This document shows, piece after piece, positions 35,418 to 44,506 of a stretch of 64,000 nucleotides of DNA. Source of the stretch: Candidatus Eisenbacteria bacterium (GTDB lineage: Bacteria; Eisenbacteria; RBG-16-71-46; CAIMUX01; JAHJDP01). The DNA is taken from NCBI GenBank assembly GCA_018831195.1, contig JAHJDP010000119.1, forward strand, positions 1 through 64,000. Reading direction: 5' to 3'. The notes under the pieces are model-generated. The model ran no database searches and had not been told where the DNA came from. It saw only the letters and a program-made list of their open reading frames with translations. Both the position numbers and the translations under genes were made by a program. The stretch's first letter is position 1; each line of letters starts with the position of its first letter.

Positions 35418-36092
35418 ATGCCGGAGCACTTATCCGACGAAGAGATCATCCGGCTGTGTCTGCAAACGAGCGAGGGAGATGCGCCGGGCCGTGAAGAGGC
35501 GCGGCACCTGCAGTCCGGGTGCGTTGATTGTGGCCGCCGGTTCGCGCAAATCCAAACGATCCTCGAGAGTCTCGCGGCGGGACCGCTGGCCGAAGTCCCC
35601 GAGCGGCTGATGGCGCGCGCCAGGGAATGGATCGAAGATCAGGAACGCAGTTTCCACAAACATGCCGCGAGCCATGCGCTCAAGCGGCGTCTGGCCAAGG
35701 AGCTGGAAGTCATTCGGGCCGCGCTGGTGATGGACGGCTCTCCCGGAAGCCTACTGGCCGGTGTGCGGGGGACCTCTTCGACTACCAGTCGGCATCTTCT
35801 ATTTGAATCACCCGCGGGCAGCGTTCACGTCATGATCGAATCGGCGCCGGAGGAGACGAGTCTCATCAGGGGCCAGTTCCTGCCAGCGGGAGCCGCGGCC
35901 CCCGCGGCCGGGGCCCAGGCCGTCCTGGTGGAGGGCCAGGACCAAGACGCGGCGTGCCTTTGCCCACTCTCACCGGCAGGCGAGTTTATTTTCCGCGGCG
36001 TCGGCGGGCCGGATATCCACCTGGCCATCGAGTGGGCGGAGTGTCAGGTCGTGCTCGACCCGATCCATTTCCCCCATCCGGCCGATGACTGA
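35418..36092 (+). CDS. Soluble anti-sigma-like protein with degenerate zf-HC2
   Basis: 224 residues. N-terminal part (HLSDEEIIRLCLQTSEG) leads to HLQSGCVDCGRRF, i.e. His30, Cys35, Cys38: one residue more than the usual H-x3-C-x2-C of zf-HC2 anti-sigma domains. No membrane helix. A middle helix (ALKRRLAKELEVIRAALVMD) is followed by a beta domain (HLLFESPAGSVHVMIESAP, SPAGEFIFRGVGGPDIHLAIEW) that looks like a small carboxypeptidase-regulatory or sensor fold. AGGAGGAG precedes the ATG at 35418. The stop overlaps the CHAT gene start by 8 bases. Likely binds the sigma factor; could be a protease substrate, which is an inference. Confidence 0.65.
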   Translation: MPEHLSDEEIIRLCLQTSEGDAPGREEARHLQSGCVDCGRRFAQIQTILESLAAGPLAEVPERLMARAREWIEDQERSFHKHAASHALKRRLAKELEVIRAALVMDGSPGSLLAGVRGTSSTTSRHLLFESPAGSVHVMIESAPEETSLIRGQFLPAGAAAPAAGAQAVLVEGQDQDAACLCPLSPAGEFIFRGVGGPDIHLAIEWAECQVVLDPIHFPHPADD

Positions 36093-39084
36093 CGGGTCAC
36101 GCACCGCCCGGCGGGCCCGCGAACTCATGGCCCTGACATCGGTCGCTTTACGAGAAGATCTCATCGCGCGGCCCCTGGTGGACTCTGCCGGGGTGGCCGC
36201 CGCGCTGCGCCAGGAAGCCAGCCTGCACTACCTCGTCGATGCCGCCGAGGCGCGCCGCATTGCCGGCGTGGCGCTCCAGGTGGCGGCGCAATCCACCGAT
36301 CCGGTCGCCCGCGGTTGGGCCGAACGCACGCTGGCTGAGGCCCTGCTGTTCTCGGGGCGCATGCGCGAGGCGGATGGCGCATACGCGCGAGCAGTGGTGG
36401 CTTGGAAGGAAGCCGGGACCCATGCCCTTCTCGGTCAGCTTCTGGTGGGGCGCATCCATGTCTTGACATTGCTGGGCCGCATGGATGAGGTCCACGCCAC
36501 GGCCCGCGAGGCGCAGAACCTGCTGGCCGCCGCCGGTGATCGGACCTATCTTGCGAAGCTGGCGATGAATCTGGGTAGTCTCCACTTCCAACGCGATGAG
36601 CCCGCCGAAGCGCTGGCTCAGTATGAGCGGGCGGCGGATCTGTTCGCCCAACTGGGCGTGCGTGATCAATCTGTTATAGGCCTCGAGGTCAACCGGGCTG
36701 TCGCCCTGACGCAAATCGATCGGGACGAGGAGGCCCTGCGCCTCTTCACATCTCTGTCGCGTGAGTGCGGCCGCCGAGGGTTCGGGCTCCTTCAAGCCCA
36801 GGTTTGGATGAACGCCGCTTATGTACATGCGCTGCGCGGGGATTCCGATCTCGCATTGGCGCAGTCAGTGCGGGCCACGGCCTATTTCCGCGAGACCGGC
36901 CACCCCGCATTTCTGGGGAACTGCTTGATCAATCACGCAGAAATGTACCAGCAGCTCAATCTGCATCGCGATGCGTTGCCGCTTGTACAAGAAGCGGCTG
37001 GGCTGTTCGATAGCGAGGATCTTCGCTACGACCGGGCGCTGGCACTGGCGCAGAGCGCCTGGATTCACCTGGAGATGGGAGAGCTATCGGCTGCTCTGCA
37101 GGCGGGCCGCGAGGCCATGCGTCTCTTCAGGGGGGAGAAGAATTTATCGCGGGCGGCGGTCATGCGGCTGCTCCAGGCCGAAGTCCTCTTGTGCCAGGGA
37201 GAGCGATCCCGCGGCCGGCGCCAGGCGCGGACAGCATTGCAGGCCTTCCGTCATCTCGGTCTGCTGCGTTGGGAAGCGGCCGCGTCGGTCTTTCTCGCTC
37301 AGATCCCGTCGAAGCGCTCCCCACGGGCGAGGATCGCCGCGATGGAGGAACTCCTGGCCCGCATTCCCAAGAGACTTTATCCGATTCAGACCAGTGCGGC
37401 GCTGGAACAGCTGGGGCGCGGGTACGAGGAGGCCGATGCCCCGCGCGAGGCTGGCCGGGCCTATGCGCGCGCCGTGAATCGTCTCGAGGGTATGCGCCTG
37501 CGCGCTCCAACCGAGGATTCCAAGATCGCCTTTCTGAGTGACAAGACGCACCTGTACGATCACCTCCTCAGGCTCGAACTCGCGCGCCCGCGTCCCTCAG
37601 TCCAACGGCTCTTTGCCTGGATGGAGCGGGCTCGAGCCCAGAGCCTGTGGGATCGCATCCGTCATCCCGCCTCCGAACCCCTTGATGGAGAAGAGGGCCC
37701 ATTCGCGGCACGGCCTTCGCCCGCCGCGCAGAAGGGGGTCGCCCTCCGGCGGCGGCTTTCCTGGCTGCACGCCCGCGTCTCTCGGTTGGAGCTTGGCACG
37801 CCCGCGGATCGTCAGCGGGCGGATGATCTGCGCCGCGATCTGCGCCGCGCGGAAGAGGAGTGGACGTGTCTGCGCCGCACATTGCGCGAGGGGCAACAAG
37901 GGGGCGCTTCACGAAGGCGCCCAGGGGGGCGAGCGGCAGCCTCTTCGCCAACAGATTCAGCGGCCGGGCCCGGTCCGGCAAGGGGCATGCCGGATCTCGC
38001 CCCCTCGTTACGTTCCTTGATAGGCGCCCTTGACGACCAGCAAGGCTTTCTCAGTTACCACATAGCTGAGGGCTTCTCTCTTGCGATTGCGGTCACGGCG
38101 GCGGGTGCGCAGTCGTACCGACTCGCCGATGATCTTTCCCAGCGGCTGAGCGAGCTTCGCCGCGGCCTGGATTTCCAGTGGGCGGCCATGGCGGTAGCCA
38201 GCACCCGGGAGCGGGAAGGGCAGCGCCGGCCGGCCTCCGGCGCCGGAGCGGGCCGGGGGTATCCGGGACCCGCGGCCCCGCATGAGCTCTTCCAGACCGC
38301 CACCACATCGATCCTGCATCAGATGTACGAACTGCTCTGGCAGCCGCTCGTCGACGCCGGATTACCCGACTGCCGGCGCTGGGTCATCTCGCCGCACGGC
38401 GTCCTTCATCAGGTGCCTGTGGGGGCGCTCCTCGGTCCCGCGGGGTATCTATCAGAGCGCTGCGAGCTCGGGATCTGTCCCAGCGCGCGGGTCTGGTGCC
38501 GCACCCACGGCCGGAGGGCGCCCAAGCGGGCCTTTCTGGCGGGAGTCCCAACGCCCGATCTGCCGGCGATTGAGGCGGAGATCGAGATGACCCGCGAGCT
38601 TCTGTCGGGGTGGTCCGTCACCACCGATATGGCCCCCACGCGTGCGACCTTGCGCCGTGAGGCGGCCCGGGCGGGCCTCGTGCATCTGGCGGCTCACGGC
38701 GCACTGCGAACGGACAATCCGGCCTTCTCATCTATTCAACTGCAGGATGGCCCGCTCTATGTGCACGACCTCTCAGACTTCCGGTTGCCGGGGTCGACGG
38801 TCGTGCTGACCGCCTGTTCATCCGGCCGGGGTGTTGCGCCCGGCGGCGATGAGTGGATCGGCCTTGCCCGGGGGTTTTTATCCGCTGGAGCGCGTCATGT
38901 GGTGGCCAGCTTGTGGCCGATCCATGACGCCGCCACGCAGGAACTCATGGGGCGGTTCTATGCCGAGTTCGCCGGCCACGCGGACCCGACGCGGGCGCTC
39001 ACGGAGGCCATGCGGGGCACGCGCGCCAGCAGGCCGCACCCCTGGCATTGGGCCTCCTTCGCCGTTCTCAGCACGGCGGGGTAG
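36085..39084 (+). CDS. TPR-CHAT caspase-like protease
   Basis: 999 residues. Residues ~40-470 are helical TPR-like repeats (RGWAERTLAEALLFSGRM, KLAMNLGSLHFQRDEPAEALAQYERA, AALEQLGRGYEEADAPREAGRAYAR). A charged linker with Arg-rich coil follows to ~640. The CHAT domain fills ~700-999: WVISPHGVLHQVPVGALL, HLAAHGAL with His871, VLTACSSG with Cys911, ARGFLSAGARHVVASLW, and a final WASFAVLSTAG. His871/Cys911 form the expected dyad, so peptidase activity is likely. No signal peptide: cytosolic. It overlaps the anti-sigma-like gene by 8 bases. The sigma / anti-sigma-like / TPR-CHAT order resembles the CRISPR III-E Csx29-Csx30-RpoE set. Confidence 0.9.
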   Translation: MTDGSRTARRARELMALTSVALREDLIARPLVDSAGVAAALRQEASLHYLVDAAEARRIAGVALQVAAQSTDPVARGWAERTLAEALLFSGRMREADGAYARAVVAWKEAGTHALLGQLLVGRIHVLTLLGRMDEVHATAREAQNLLAAAGDRTYLAKLAMNLGSLHFQRDEPAEALAQYERAADLFAQLGVRDQSVIGLEVNRAVALTQIDRDEEALRLFTSLSRECGRRGFGLLQAQVWMNAAYVHALRGDSDLALAQSVRATAYFRETGHPAFLGNCLINHAEMYQQLNLHRDALPLVQEAAGLFDSEDLRYDRALALAQSAWIHLEMGELSAALQAGREAMRLFRGEKNLSRAAVMRLLQAEVLLCQGERSRGRRQARTALQAFRHLGLLRWEAAASVFLAQIPSKRSPRARIAAMEELLARIPKRLYPIQTSAALEQLGRGYEEADAPREAGRAYARAVNRLEGMRLRAPTEDSKIAFLSDKTHLYDHLLRLELARPRPSVQRLFAWMERARAQSLWDRIRHPASEPLDGEEGPFAARPSPAAQKGVALRRRLSWLHARVSRLELGTPADRQRADDLRRDLRRAEEEWTCLRRTLREGQQGGASRRRPGGRAAASSPTDSAAGPGPARGMPDLAPSLRSLIGALDDQQGFLSYHIAEGFSLAIAVTAAGAQSYRLADDLSQRLSELRRGLDFQWAAMAVASTREREGQRRPASGAGAGRGYPGPAAPHELFQTATTSILHQMYELLWQPLVDAGLPDCRRWVISPHGVLHQVPVGALLGPAGYLSERCELGICPSARVWCRTHGRRAPKRAFLAGVPTPDLPAIEAEIEMTRELLSGWSVTTDMAPTRATLRREAARAGLVHLAAHGALRTDNPAFSSIQLQDGPLYVHDLSDFRLPGSTVVLTACSSGRGVAPGGDEWIGLARGFLSAGARHVVASLWPIHDAATQELMGRFYAEFAGHADPTRALTEAMRGTRASRPHPWHWASFAVLSTAG

Positions 39085-39195
39085 GTCCGTCCACGGGGGG
39101 GCATTGCCGATCCCGAGCGGTGCATGATAGCATCGATGAGGATGGCTCATATAAAGGGACCTATAGCAGGGACACAACAAAGAGGTGGCAGACAG

Positions 39196-40758
39196 ATGCG
39201 CCGATTGATCAACAGCCGGGTTTTTACGCCAGACCGGCGGTTCTGTGGAAACTTCCGAGTCGCCGCCCTCTTCGCGGCCGCACTACTCAGCGCCGCCGTT
39301 ATTGTTAAAGGGGAGTATGACCCCGGCTTCATTCAAGTTCAGCTGGCGGACGGGTACTCCATCGAATCTGTCAATGCATGCTATGGGACCGCCACGCGCG
39401 ACTCCTTGCCGCCGCTATACCTCCTGACGATTCCGGAGGGGTGCGATGAGCAGCTCTTGATCACCGATATGGCGGCCGACTCCGCCCGTTTCGTTTGTGT
39501 GGAACATGCCTATCGCGAGGAAACCCCTGAGGGGGTGCGTCAGATGATCGTGGCGGCCGTGGGTGGAACGATTGATCAATATTGGGATCAGAATGTGGTC
39601 GAGCGACTGCACCTGCCGCTGATTCAGGGAACGGCTCAAGGCGATGGGATTCTGGTGGCGGTGCTGGACACCGGAGTGCTGGCGACCCACGAGGCGCTGG
39701 CCGGTGCGATAGCGCCGGGCGGATATGACTTCATAGATAATGACGCCGAGCCGCTCGACGAGGCTAACGGCATCGACGATGACCTGGATGGACAGATCGA
39801 CGAAGGTTCGGGGCATGGAACACTGGTGGCGGGAGTCATCCACCTGGCGGCCCCTGGGGCGCAGATTCTCCCGGTGCGCGTTCTTGATGATGAAGGTCGA
39901 GGTACGACTTTTGCCCTGGCCAAGGGCATCCGCTATGCCGTCGAACAGGGGGCGGATATCATCAACATGAGTCTCGGGCTTCCCGAGCACTCCGGTGTCG
40001 TGGCCCACGAACTCGCACAGGCCTCGCTGGCCTCGGTCGGAATGGTGTCCGCCGTGGGCAATCTGGGGGTCGACAGCGTGCAGTATTATCCGGCGAGTGA
40101 CTTCCGAGTCCTCATGGTCGCGGCGCTTGATTCGATGGACGTGAAGGCTGACTTCTCAAGCTACCACGCCAAGGTGGCGCTCTCGGCGCCCGGCGTCGGT
40201 ATCATGGGGCCCTATTATGATGGAGCCTATGCCCTGGGGGCCGGCACCTCCTTCTCCGCAGCCTTCATTTCCGGGCAGTGTGCGCTGATCCTCGATTTAC
40301 TTCCCTCAATCAGCGCCGACGAGCTCTACAAGATCGTCGAACAAGGCACGATCGGTATCTACCACATCACCGAAAACCAATTGTACATTAACAGGCTCGG
40401 GACGGGTTGCTTCGACGGGAGGGAGACGCTTCGGGCCATAGGAATTCTGGCGGATGTCGGTCCCTTCGATGCGGAGCCATGGCCCATCATCACACCCAAT
40501 CCGGTGATGGCAGGCGAGACGGTCTATCTGGCCCTCCCCGACGAGGCCGCCGGGCAGGGATGGGTTCCTGCCGTGGCGCTATATGACATCGCGGGGCGTC
40601 GCCTGCACCGGTTCGCGCCGCAACCCCGCCAATCCGTCATTGCGTGGGATGGATCCGATCGCCGCGGTATGCGCCTCGCGCCGGGCGTCTATTACCTCCG
40701 CGTGAGCGGTCCCCGGGGCGCCGCATGGACCAACCGCGTCGTGGTCTTGTCTCGGTAG
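39196..40758 (+). CDS. Secreted subtilisin-like serine protease (S8) with FlgD/T9SS-like C-terminus
   Basis: 520 residues. Signal-like segment VAALFAAALLSAAVIVKG. A propeptide-like region (residues ~40-120) precedes the catalytic domain: Asp in VAVLDTGV, His in GSGHGTLVAGVI, Ser in GTSFSAAFISG, the order Asp-His-Ser of subtilases. GIDDDLDGQIDEGSG is a Ca-binding-like loop common in this family. The tail has TPNPVMAGE, VALYDIAGRRL, AWDGSDRRG, APGVYYLRV. I chose the ATG at 39196 because GAGGTGG is 7 bases upstream; the ATG at 39124 has no site. Secreted peptidase, substrate unknown. Confidence 0.88.
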   Translation: MRRLINSRVFTPDRRFCGNFRVAALFAAALLSAAVIVKGEYDPGFIQVQLADGYSIESVNACYGTATRDSLPPLYLLTIPEGCDEQLLITDMAADSARFVCVEHAYREETPEGVRQMIVAAVGGTIDQYWDQNVVERLHLPLIQGTAQGDGILVAVLDTGVLATHEALAGAIAPGGYDFIDNDAEPLDEANGIDDDLDGQIDEGSGHGTLVAGVIHLAAPGAQILPVRVLDDEGRGTTFALAKGIRYAVEQGADIINMSLGLPEHSGVVAHELAQASLASVGMVSAVGNLGVDSVQYYPASDFRVLMVAALDSMDVKADFSSYHAKVALSAPGVGIMGPYYDGAYALGAGTSFSAAFISGQCALILDLLPSISADELYKIVEQGTIGIYHITENQLYINRLGTGCFDGRETLRAIGILADVGPFDAEPWPIITPNPVMAGETVYLALPDEAAGQGWVPAVALYDIAGRRLHRFAPQPRQSVIAWDGSDRRGMRLAPGVYYLRVSGPRGAAWTNRVVVLSR

Positions 40759-40922
40759 CACCCCGCCCCGCGCTCCGCACCACCGGTCACGATTTTTATC
40801 ATCCGCATGTATCAAATCCCCGCCTCCCGCGACCTCTGATGCGAGGTCTCCCGCAGCCCGTTTCGATCATCGGTTCGGTTGGAGACCCGGTCTCGAGGGA
40901 ACAGGAAGGAGATTTTTGTAAA

Positions 40923-41294
40923 ATGAGGAAGGTACTTTTTGCACTGGGGATGATCGCTCTTCTGGCGGGCGGGGCATGGGCCCAAACAGGCGCTGTGACC
41001 GGCCTGGTTGTCGATGGCAACGGCGATGCGGTTGAGGGTGCGCGTGTGTCTCTCTGGCAGGATGGCGTCTGCGTAGCTTATGTCTTAACCGAAGCATCCG
41101 GTGTGTTCAATCTGATCGACATTCCGGAGGGTATCTACAATCTGAAAGCCGGCATGAAGCGTGTCGGCCAGGCGCTGATCGAAGGCGTCGAGATACTCGA
41201 CGGCCAGATCACGGATGTTGGCACCGTCACCTTGGTCGGGTTGAGCCAGGGTCCCTCGAATGGGGGGAAACTCCAATACCAGCAGGGCCGTTGA
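40923..41294 (+). CDS. Small secreted protein with carboxypeptidase-regulatory-like fold
   Basis: 123 residues. Signal peptide LFALGMIALLAGGAWA. The mature part is one beta-sandwich: GAVTGLVVDGNGDAVEGARV, AYVLTEASGVFNLIDIPEG and IYNLKAGMKRVGQ. This is the CarboxypepD-reg/Cna-B-like pattern (G-x-V-x-D-x-x-G-x-x-(V/I)-x-G-A). It is single-domain, so probably a stalk or binding module. AAGGAGA lies 10 bases before the ATG, slightly long. A strong intrinsic terminator follows about 100 bases after its stop. Confidence 0.8.
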   Translation: MRKVLFALGMIALLAGGAWAQTGAVTGLVVDGNGDAVEGARVSLWQDGVCVAYVLTEASGVFNLIDIPEGIYNLKAGMKRVGQALIEGVEILDGQITDVGTVTLVGLSQGPSNGGKLQYQQGR

Positions 41295-41637
41295 TCCACG
41301 TCCCCTTTCCGACCGGAGATGCTGTCTAAAGCATCTTTGAACGGAAGACCGGAAACAGAGCGTGGATGGCATTGAAGAGTGTCGTTCGGGCAGCAAGACC
41401 CCGCGCGGAGGACGGGCCGCCGCGCGGGGTGTTTTTTTTCGCCGTTGTTCGATCTCTATTGGACCTTCATCATTTTTCTGCCAGGGGCGTTCTCAATCCC
41501 AACCTTCTCGATTCGCCTGCTATCATGGACGTGGTTTCCAAGGGTTCGCCGGCCGGGCGGGAACCCATGCTCTCCGGCCGCTGAGATGAAAACCGGGACA
41601 GGATGATCCCATGAACCTCTGTGGGAGGGGTGTTCAG
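41295..41637. other. Intergenic region with terminator and exporter operon promoter region
   Basis: About 343 bases. It holds the intrinsic terminator at 41398-41439 and, after it, ~200 bases that must carry the promoter of the exporter operon; no clear -35/-10 pair was found by eye. Confidence 0.6.
41398..41439 (+). terminator. Intrinsic terminator
   Basis: Eleven-base-pair perfect stem ACCCCGCGCGG / CCGCGCGGGGT with an 11-base loop, followed by G and eight T. Ends the transcript of the small secreted protein ending at 41294. Confidence 0.9.
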
Positions 41638-42165
41638 GTGAAAAGACTCCCAGTGGCCGCCGCTTTCCTTGTGTGGCTCATCCTGACAGCAGCCGCCGGC
41701 GCAGAGACTAAAAAACCTCCCGACGACGACATTGAAATCCGCCTTGAGTATCCCATCGTTATCAGGGCCGCGCGGCCGCAGGCCGGGAATCCCGGAAGCG
41801 ATTACCTGCGCAACTATCTCCTAAACCATCCGGTAGCGCCACGGGACGATGACACTTCTGAATGGCGCGCCGTCTCACACGCCGCCGGCATGGGCGGCCT
41901 CGAGCCTTATGAGTTGTCCCGTTCCGAGCTGGCCTGGCAAGGAATGGGGATGGGAGCCTCCTTGGGTTTATGCGCCGGCGCTATCGGCAGCTCGTTCGGC
42001 TGGTGGGGGGATGACAAAGCCTTGATGATGATGGGCGCCATGTCGGCGCTGGGGGCGATCTGGAAGACGTCCAAGGCGGATCAACCGGGGGTGCACATTC
42101 AGTTTCGATTGAAAGACGATCCCCCTGAGTACCGAGAGATCCTGCAGAAAGGAGAGGAGCGGTGA
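41638..42165 (+). CDS. Exported protein of unknown function, first gene of the exporter operon
   Basis: 175 residues. Signal peptide MKRLPVAAAFLVWLILTAAAGA. A Gly/Met-rich hydrophobic stretch (WQGMGMGASLGLCAGAIGSS plus MMMGAMSALGAIW) near residues 110-150 could be a membrane hairpin. I do not recognise the family. A GTG at 41638 is chosen because GGGAGGGG sits 7-8 bases upstream and it starts a compact signal peptide; an ATG at 41611 is the alternative. Its stop overlaps the TolC gene start, so it is probably functionally linked to the exporter, perhaps an accessory envelope protein. Confidence 0.6.
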   Translation: MKRLPVAAAFLVWLILTAAAGAETKKPPDDDIEIRLEYPIVIRAARPQAGNPGSDYLRNYLLNHPVAPRDDDTSEWRAVSHAAGMGGLEPYELSRSELAWQGMGMGASLGLCAGAIGSSFGWWGDDKALMMMGAMSALGAIWKTSKADQPGVHIQFRLKDDPPEYREILQKGEER

Positions 42166-43505
42166 TGGGCATCCGCAGTTCTATCCGTCCTTTGCTGGCC
42201 GCGGCCGGGCTATTCCTCCTTACATTCCCAAGTGCTTCCGGCGCCCTCACATTACCCGAGGCTGTCGATGCCGCGCTCGCGACACATCCTTCCATCGCCG
42301 CCCGGCAGGCGCTGCAGGCCGAGGCCTGGGCCGCCGTCGGGGAGGCTCGGGCGGATTGGTTTCCGTCGCTGAGGGTTTCAGGCTCGCTCACGCAGTACGA
42401 AGAGCCCATGGCGGTTTTCCCCATCCACGGCTTCAATCCCCAGTCTTTGCCGCCCTTCGACGAAACACTGGCGCAGGGCGGCGTCTCCCTCTCCTACACA
42501 TTATTCGACGGCGCGGGTCGCATCGGAAGAGTGCGGCAGGCCCGGGCGCGGGCGGGGGCGGCCGATAAGGAGGCGCTGGCCACCGAACAATCCCTGATCG
42601 CCTGGGTCACGAACGCCTATCTGGCCGTCTTGAATGCGCAGGAAACCCTCGCCGCGCACGACCACCACCTCGCGGCCTTGGAGCGGGAGCGCGCCCGGGT
42701 GCAGCAGCTGTTGGCCGTTGGGCGTGCGGCCGAGATTCAGGTCCTGCAGGCTGAGGCGGCGCTGGCCGGCGCGCGGGCCGAGCGGGTGAGGATTGCCGGA
42801 ACGCTCGATCGGGCGGAACAGGAAATGGCGCGCCTGACGGGGCGGGCGCTCGCGACGGTGCGGGCCGCCCCGTTCGCGGCTTTCACATTACCCGGCGAGC
42901 CGGGTGGATCGCTTGCACGGGATGATCTGCTGGCGGCGGCCCTGGCAGAAAATGCCGGACTTCAGGCGGCACGGCAGATTCGTCAGGCCGCCGATGCGGG
43001 GGTGCTCGCCGCTTGCAGCGCGCGCTGGCCCAAACTCATCGCCGCCGGCAGCTATCTGGGCTGGGCCGACGGCGACGGACACGACACCTGGGAGTGGAAT
43101 GCCGGACTTCAGCTCGCGTGGCCGCTCTTCGCAGGAGGCGCCATCCGACACTCGATCGAGCGGGCTCGGGCCGCGCGGCAGGGGGCCGGCGCCGCGCTGG
43201 CCCTCGCGGAGCTGCGCGTCGGGGAGCAGATTGACCGCGCCCTCACGGCCATTGATGAGACCCGCGCCCGCGTGACAAGCCTCGAAGCCGCCGTCGCGGC
43301 CCAGGCGGAAGTGGCCCGCATCCAGCAATTGCTGCTGGAGGCCGGGTCGGGTACTGAGTCCGACTACCTCGATGCCGAGGCCGATCTCTTGACGGGGCGC
43401 GCCGCTCTGGCTGATGCACGCCATGGGGAACTCGCCGCCTGCGTCGAGCTGGCGCGCGTGACCGGCCGGCTCGATCAAAAGTGGATCAGGGAGAGCCTTC
43501 AATGA
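42165..43505 (+). CDS. TolC-family outer-membrane efflux protein
   Basis: 446 residues. Signal peptide LLAAAGLFLLTFPSASGA. Two OEP repeats with long coiled-coil helices are visible: LTLPEAVDAALATHPSIAAR, and GGVSLSYTLFDGAGRIGRVRQARA then NAYLAVLNAQETLAAH; the second repeat has WNAGLQLAWPLFAGGAIRHS and LEAGSGTESDYLDAEADLL. Forms the trimeric outer-membrane channel of a tripartite pump. Start either GTG 42162 or ATG 42165; the ATG has AGGAG at better spacing. It overlaps the genes on both sides, so the whole set is one transcript. Confidence 0.93.
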   Translation: MGIRSSIRPLLAAAGLFLLTFPSASGALTLPEAVDAALATHPSIAARQALQAEAWAAVGEARADWFPSLRVSGSLTQYEEPMAVFPIHGFNPQSLPPFDETLAQGGVSLSYTLFDGAGRIGRVRQARARAGAADKEALATEQSLIAWVTNAYLAVLNAQETLAAHDHHLAALERERARVQQLLAVGRAAEIQVLQAEAALAGARAERVRIAGTLDRAEQEMARLTGRALATVRAAPFAAFTLPGEPGGSLARDDLLAAALAENAGLQAARQIRQAADAGVLAACSARWPKLIAAGSYLGWADGDGHDTWEWNAGLQLAWPLFAGGAIRHSIERARAARQGAGAALALAELRVGEQIDRALTAIDETRARVTSLEAAVAAQAEVARIQQLLLEAGSGTESDYLDAEADLLTGRAALADARHGELAACVELARVTGRLDQKWIRESLQ

Positions 43506-44497
43506 ACCGTAAACCGATCCGGATCCTATTGCCCGTCGTTGTCGTCCTGGCCGCCGCCGTGTGGCTGCTCTTGCTGCGATCCGACAAAAAACCGGCGGCG
43601 CTCTTTCTCTCAGGCACCGTTGAAGCCACCGAGGCGCAACTTGGCTTCCCGGCCGGCGGGCGCGTCACGGAGATTCTTGTCCGCGAGGGGGAACGATCCG
43701 AGGCCGGGGCCGTGCTGGCCCGCCTGGATCCTGCCGAGATGTCGGCGCGTCGCGACCAGGCCCTGGCCCAGGCGGCGGCGGCCCGCGCGCTGCTGCAAGA
43801 GATTGAGGGGGGCTCGCGCCCCGAGGAACTGGCTCAGGCGCGCGCCGCGCGGGAGGCGGCGCGGCAGCGACTCCAGGATGCCGAACGGGACCTCCAGCGC
43901 ACCCGCGATCTGCGGGCGGCCGGCGCGGTCAGCCAAGAGGCGCTCGATAAGGCCGCCCTGGCCCATGATCTGGCGCGCAGCCAGTTCACTCAAGCCGACG
44001 AACAGGCGCGACTGGCGGAGATCGGTCCGCGGATCGAGCGGATCGAGGCCCAGCGCGCCCAACTCGCCCAGGCGGTGGCCGCCGTGGCGGCTCTCGAAGC
44101 CCAACTCGAAAATATGGTCATTCGCGCGCCGTTTTCCGGAGTGGTCACCGTCCGACACCGCGAGCCGGGCGAGATCGTGCCACCCGGTTCGGCTGTCATC
44201 ACCCTCATGAATCCCAATGACCGCTGGGTGCGCGTCTATCTCCCCGAGACACGCATCGGAAAGGTCCGCCTGGGCCAGCAGGCGAAGATCACCACCGATA
44301 CCGATCCCCATCGCAGCACCCCCGGGGAGGTCACCTTCATCGCCAGCGAGGCTGAGTTCACGCCGAAGAGTGTGCAGACCAAAGAAGAGCGCGTGAAACT
44401 GGTCTATGCGGTGAAGGTCCGGGTGACCGGCGATCCGCAGATGGATCTCAAACCCGGCATGCCGGCCGATGTGACCCTTGATATCGACGGATGGTAG
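43502..44497 (+). CDS. HlyD-family periplasmic adaptor (YbhG-like)
   Basis: 331 residues. N-terminal anchor helix ILLPVVVVLAAAVWLLLL. Lipoyl-like half FLSGTVEATEAQLGFPAGGRVTEILVREG, a coiled-coil hairpin in ~75-195 (heptads of Ala, Arg, Leu), then MVIRAPFSGVVTVRHREPGEIV, the return of the lipoyl domain, and a beta-barrel (DRWVRVYLPETRIGKVRLGQ). Links the inner-membrane ABC pump to the TolC channel. The ATG at 43502 overlaps the TolC stop (ATGA). The ATPase gene begins 9 bases after its end. Confidence 0.92.
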   Translation: MNRKPIRILLPVVVVLAAAVWLLLLRSDKKPAALFLSGTVEATEAQLGFPAGGRVTEILVREGERSEAGAVLARLDPAEMSARRDQALAQAAAARALLQEIEGGSRPEELAQARAAREAARQRLQDAERDLQRTRDLRAAGAVSQEALDKAALAHDLARSQFTQADEQARLAEIGPRIERIEAQRAQLAQAVAAVAALEAQLENMVIRAPFSGVVTVRHREPGEIVPPGSAVITLMNPNDRWVRVYLPETRIGKVRLGQQAKITTDTDPHRSTPGEVTFIASEAEFTPKSVQTKEERVKLVYAVKVRVTGDPQMDLKPGMPADVTLDIDGW

Positions 44498-44506
44498 GAG
44501 AGCGCC

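Noticed and set aside
34637-39084. A type III-E CRISPR locus
   Set aside because: No Cas7-11-like effector, adaptation gene or repeat-spacer array anywhere in the window; only the protease-sigma logic is similar.
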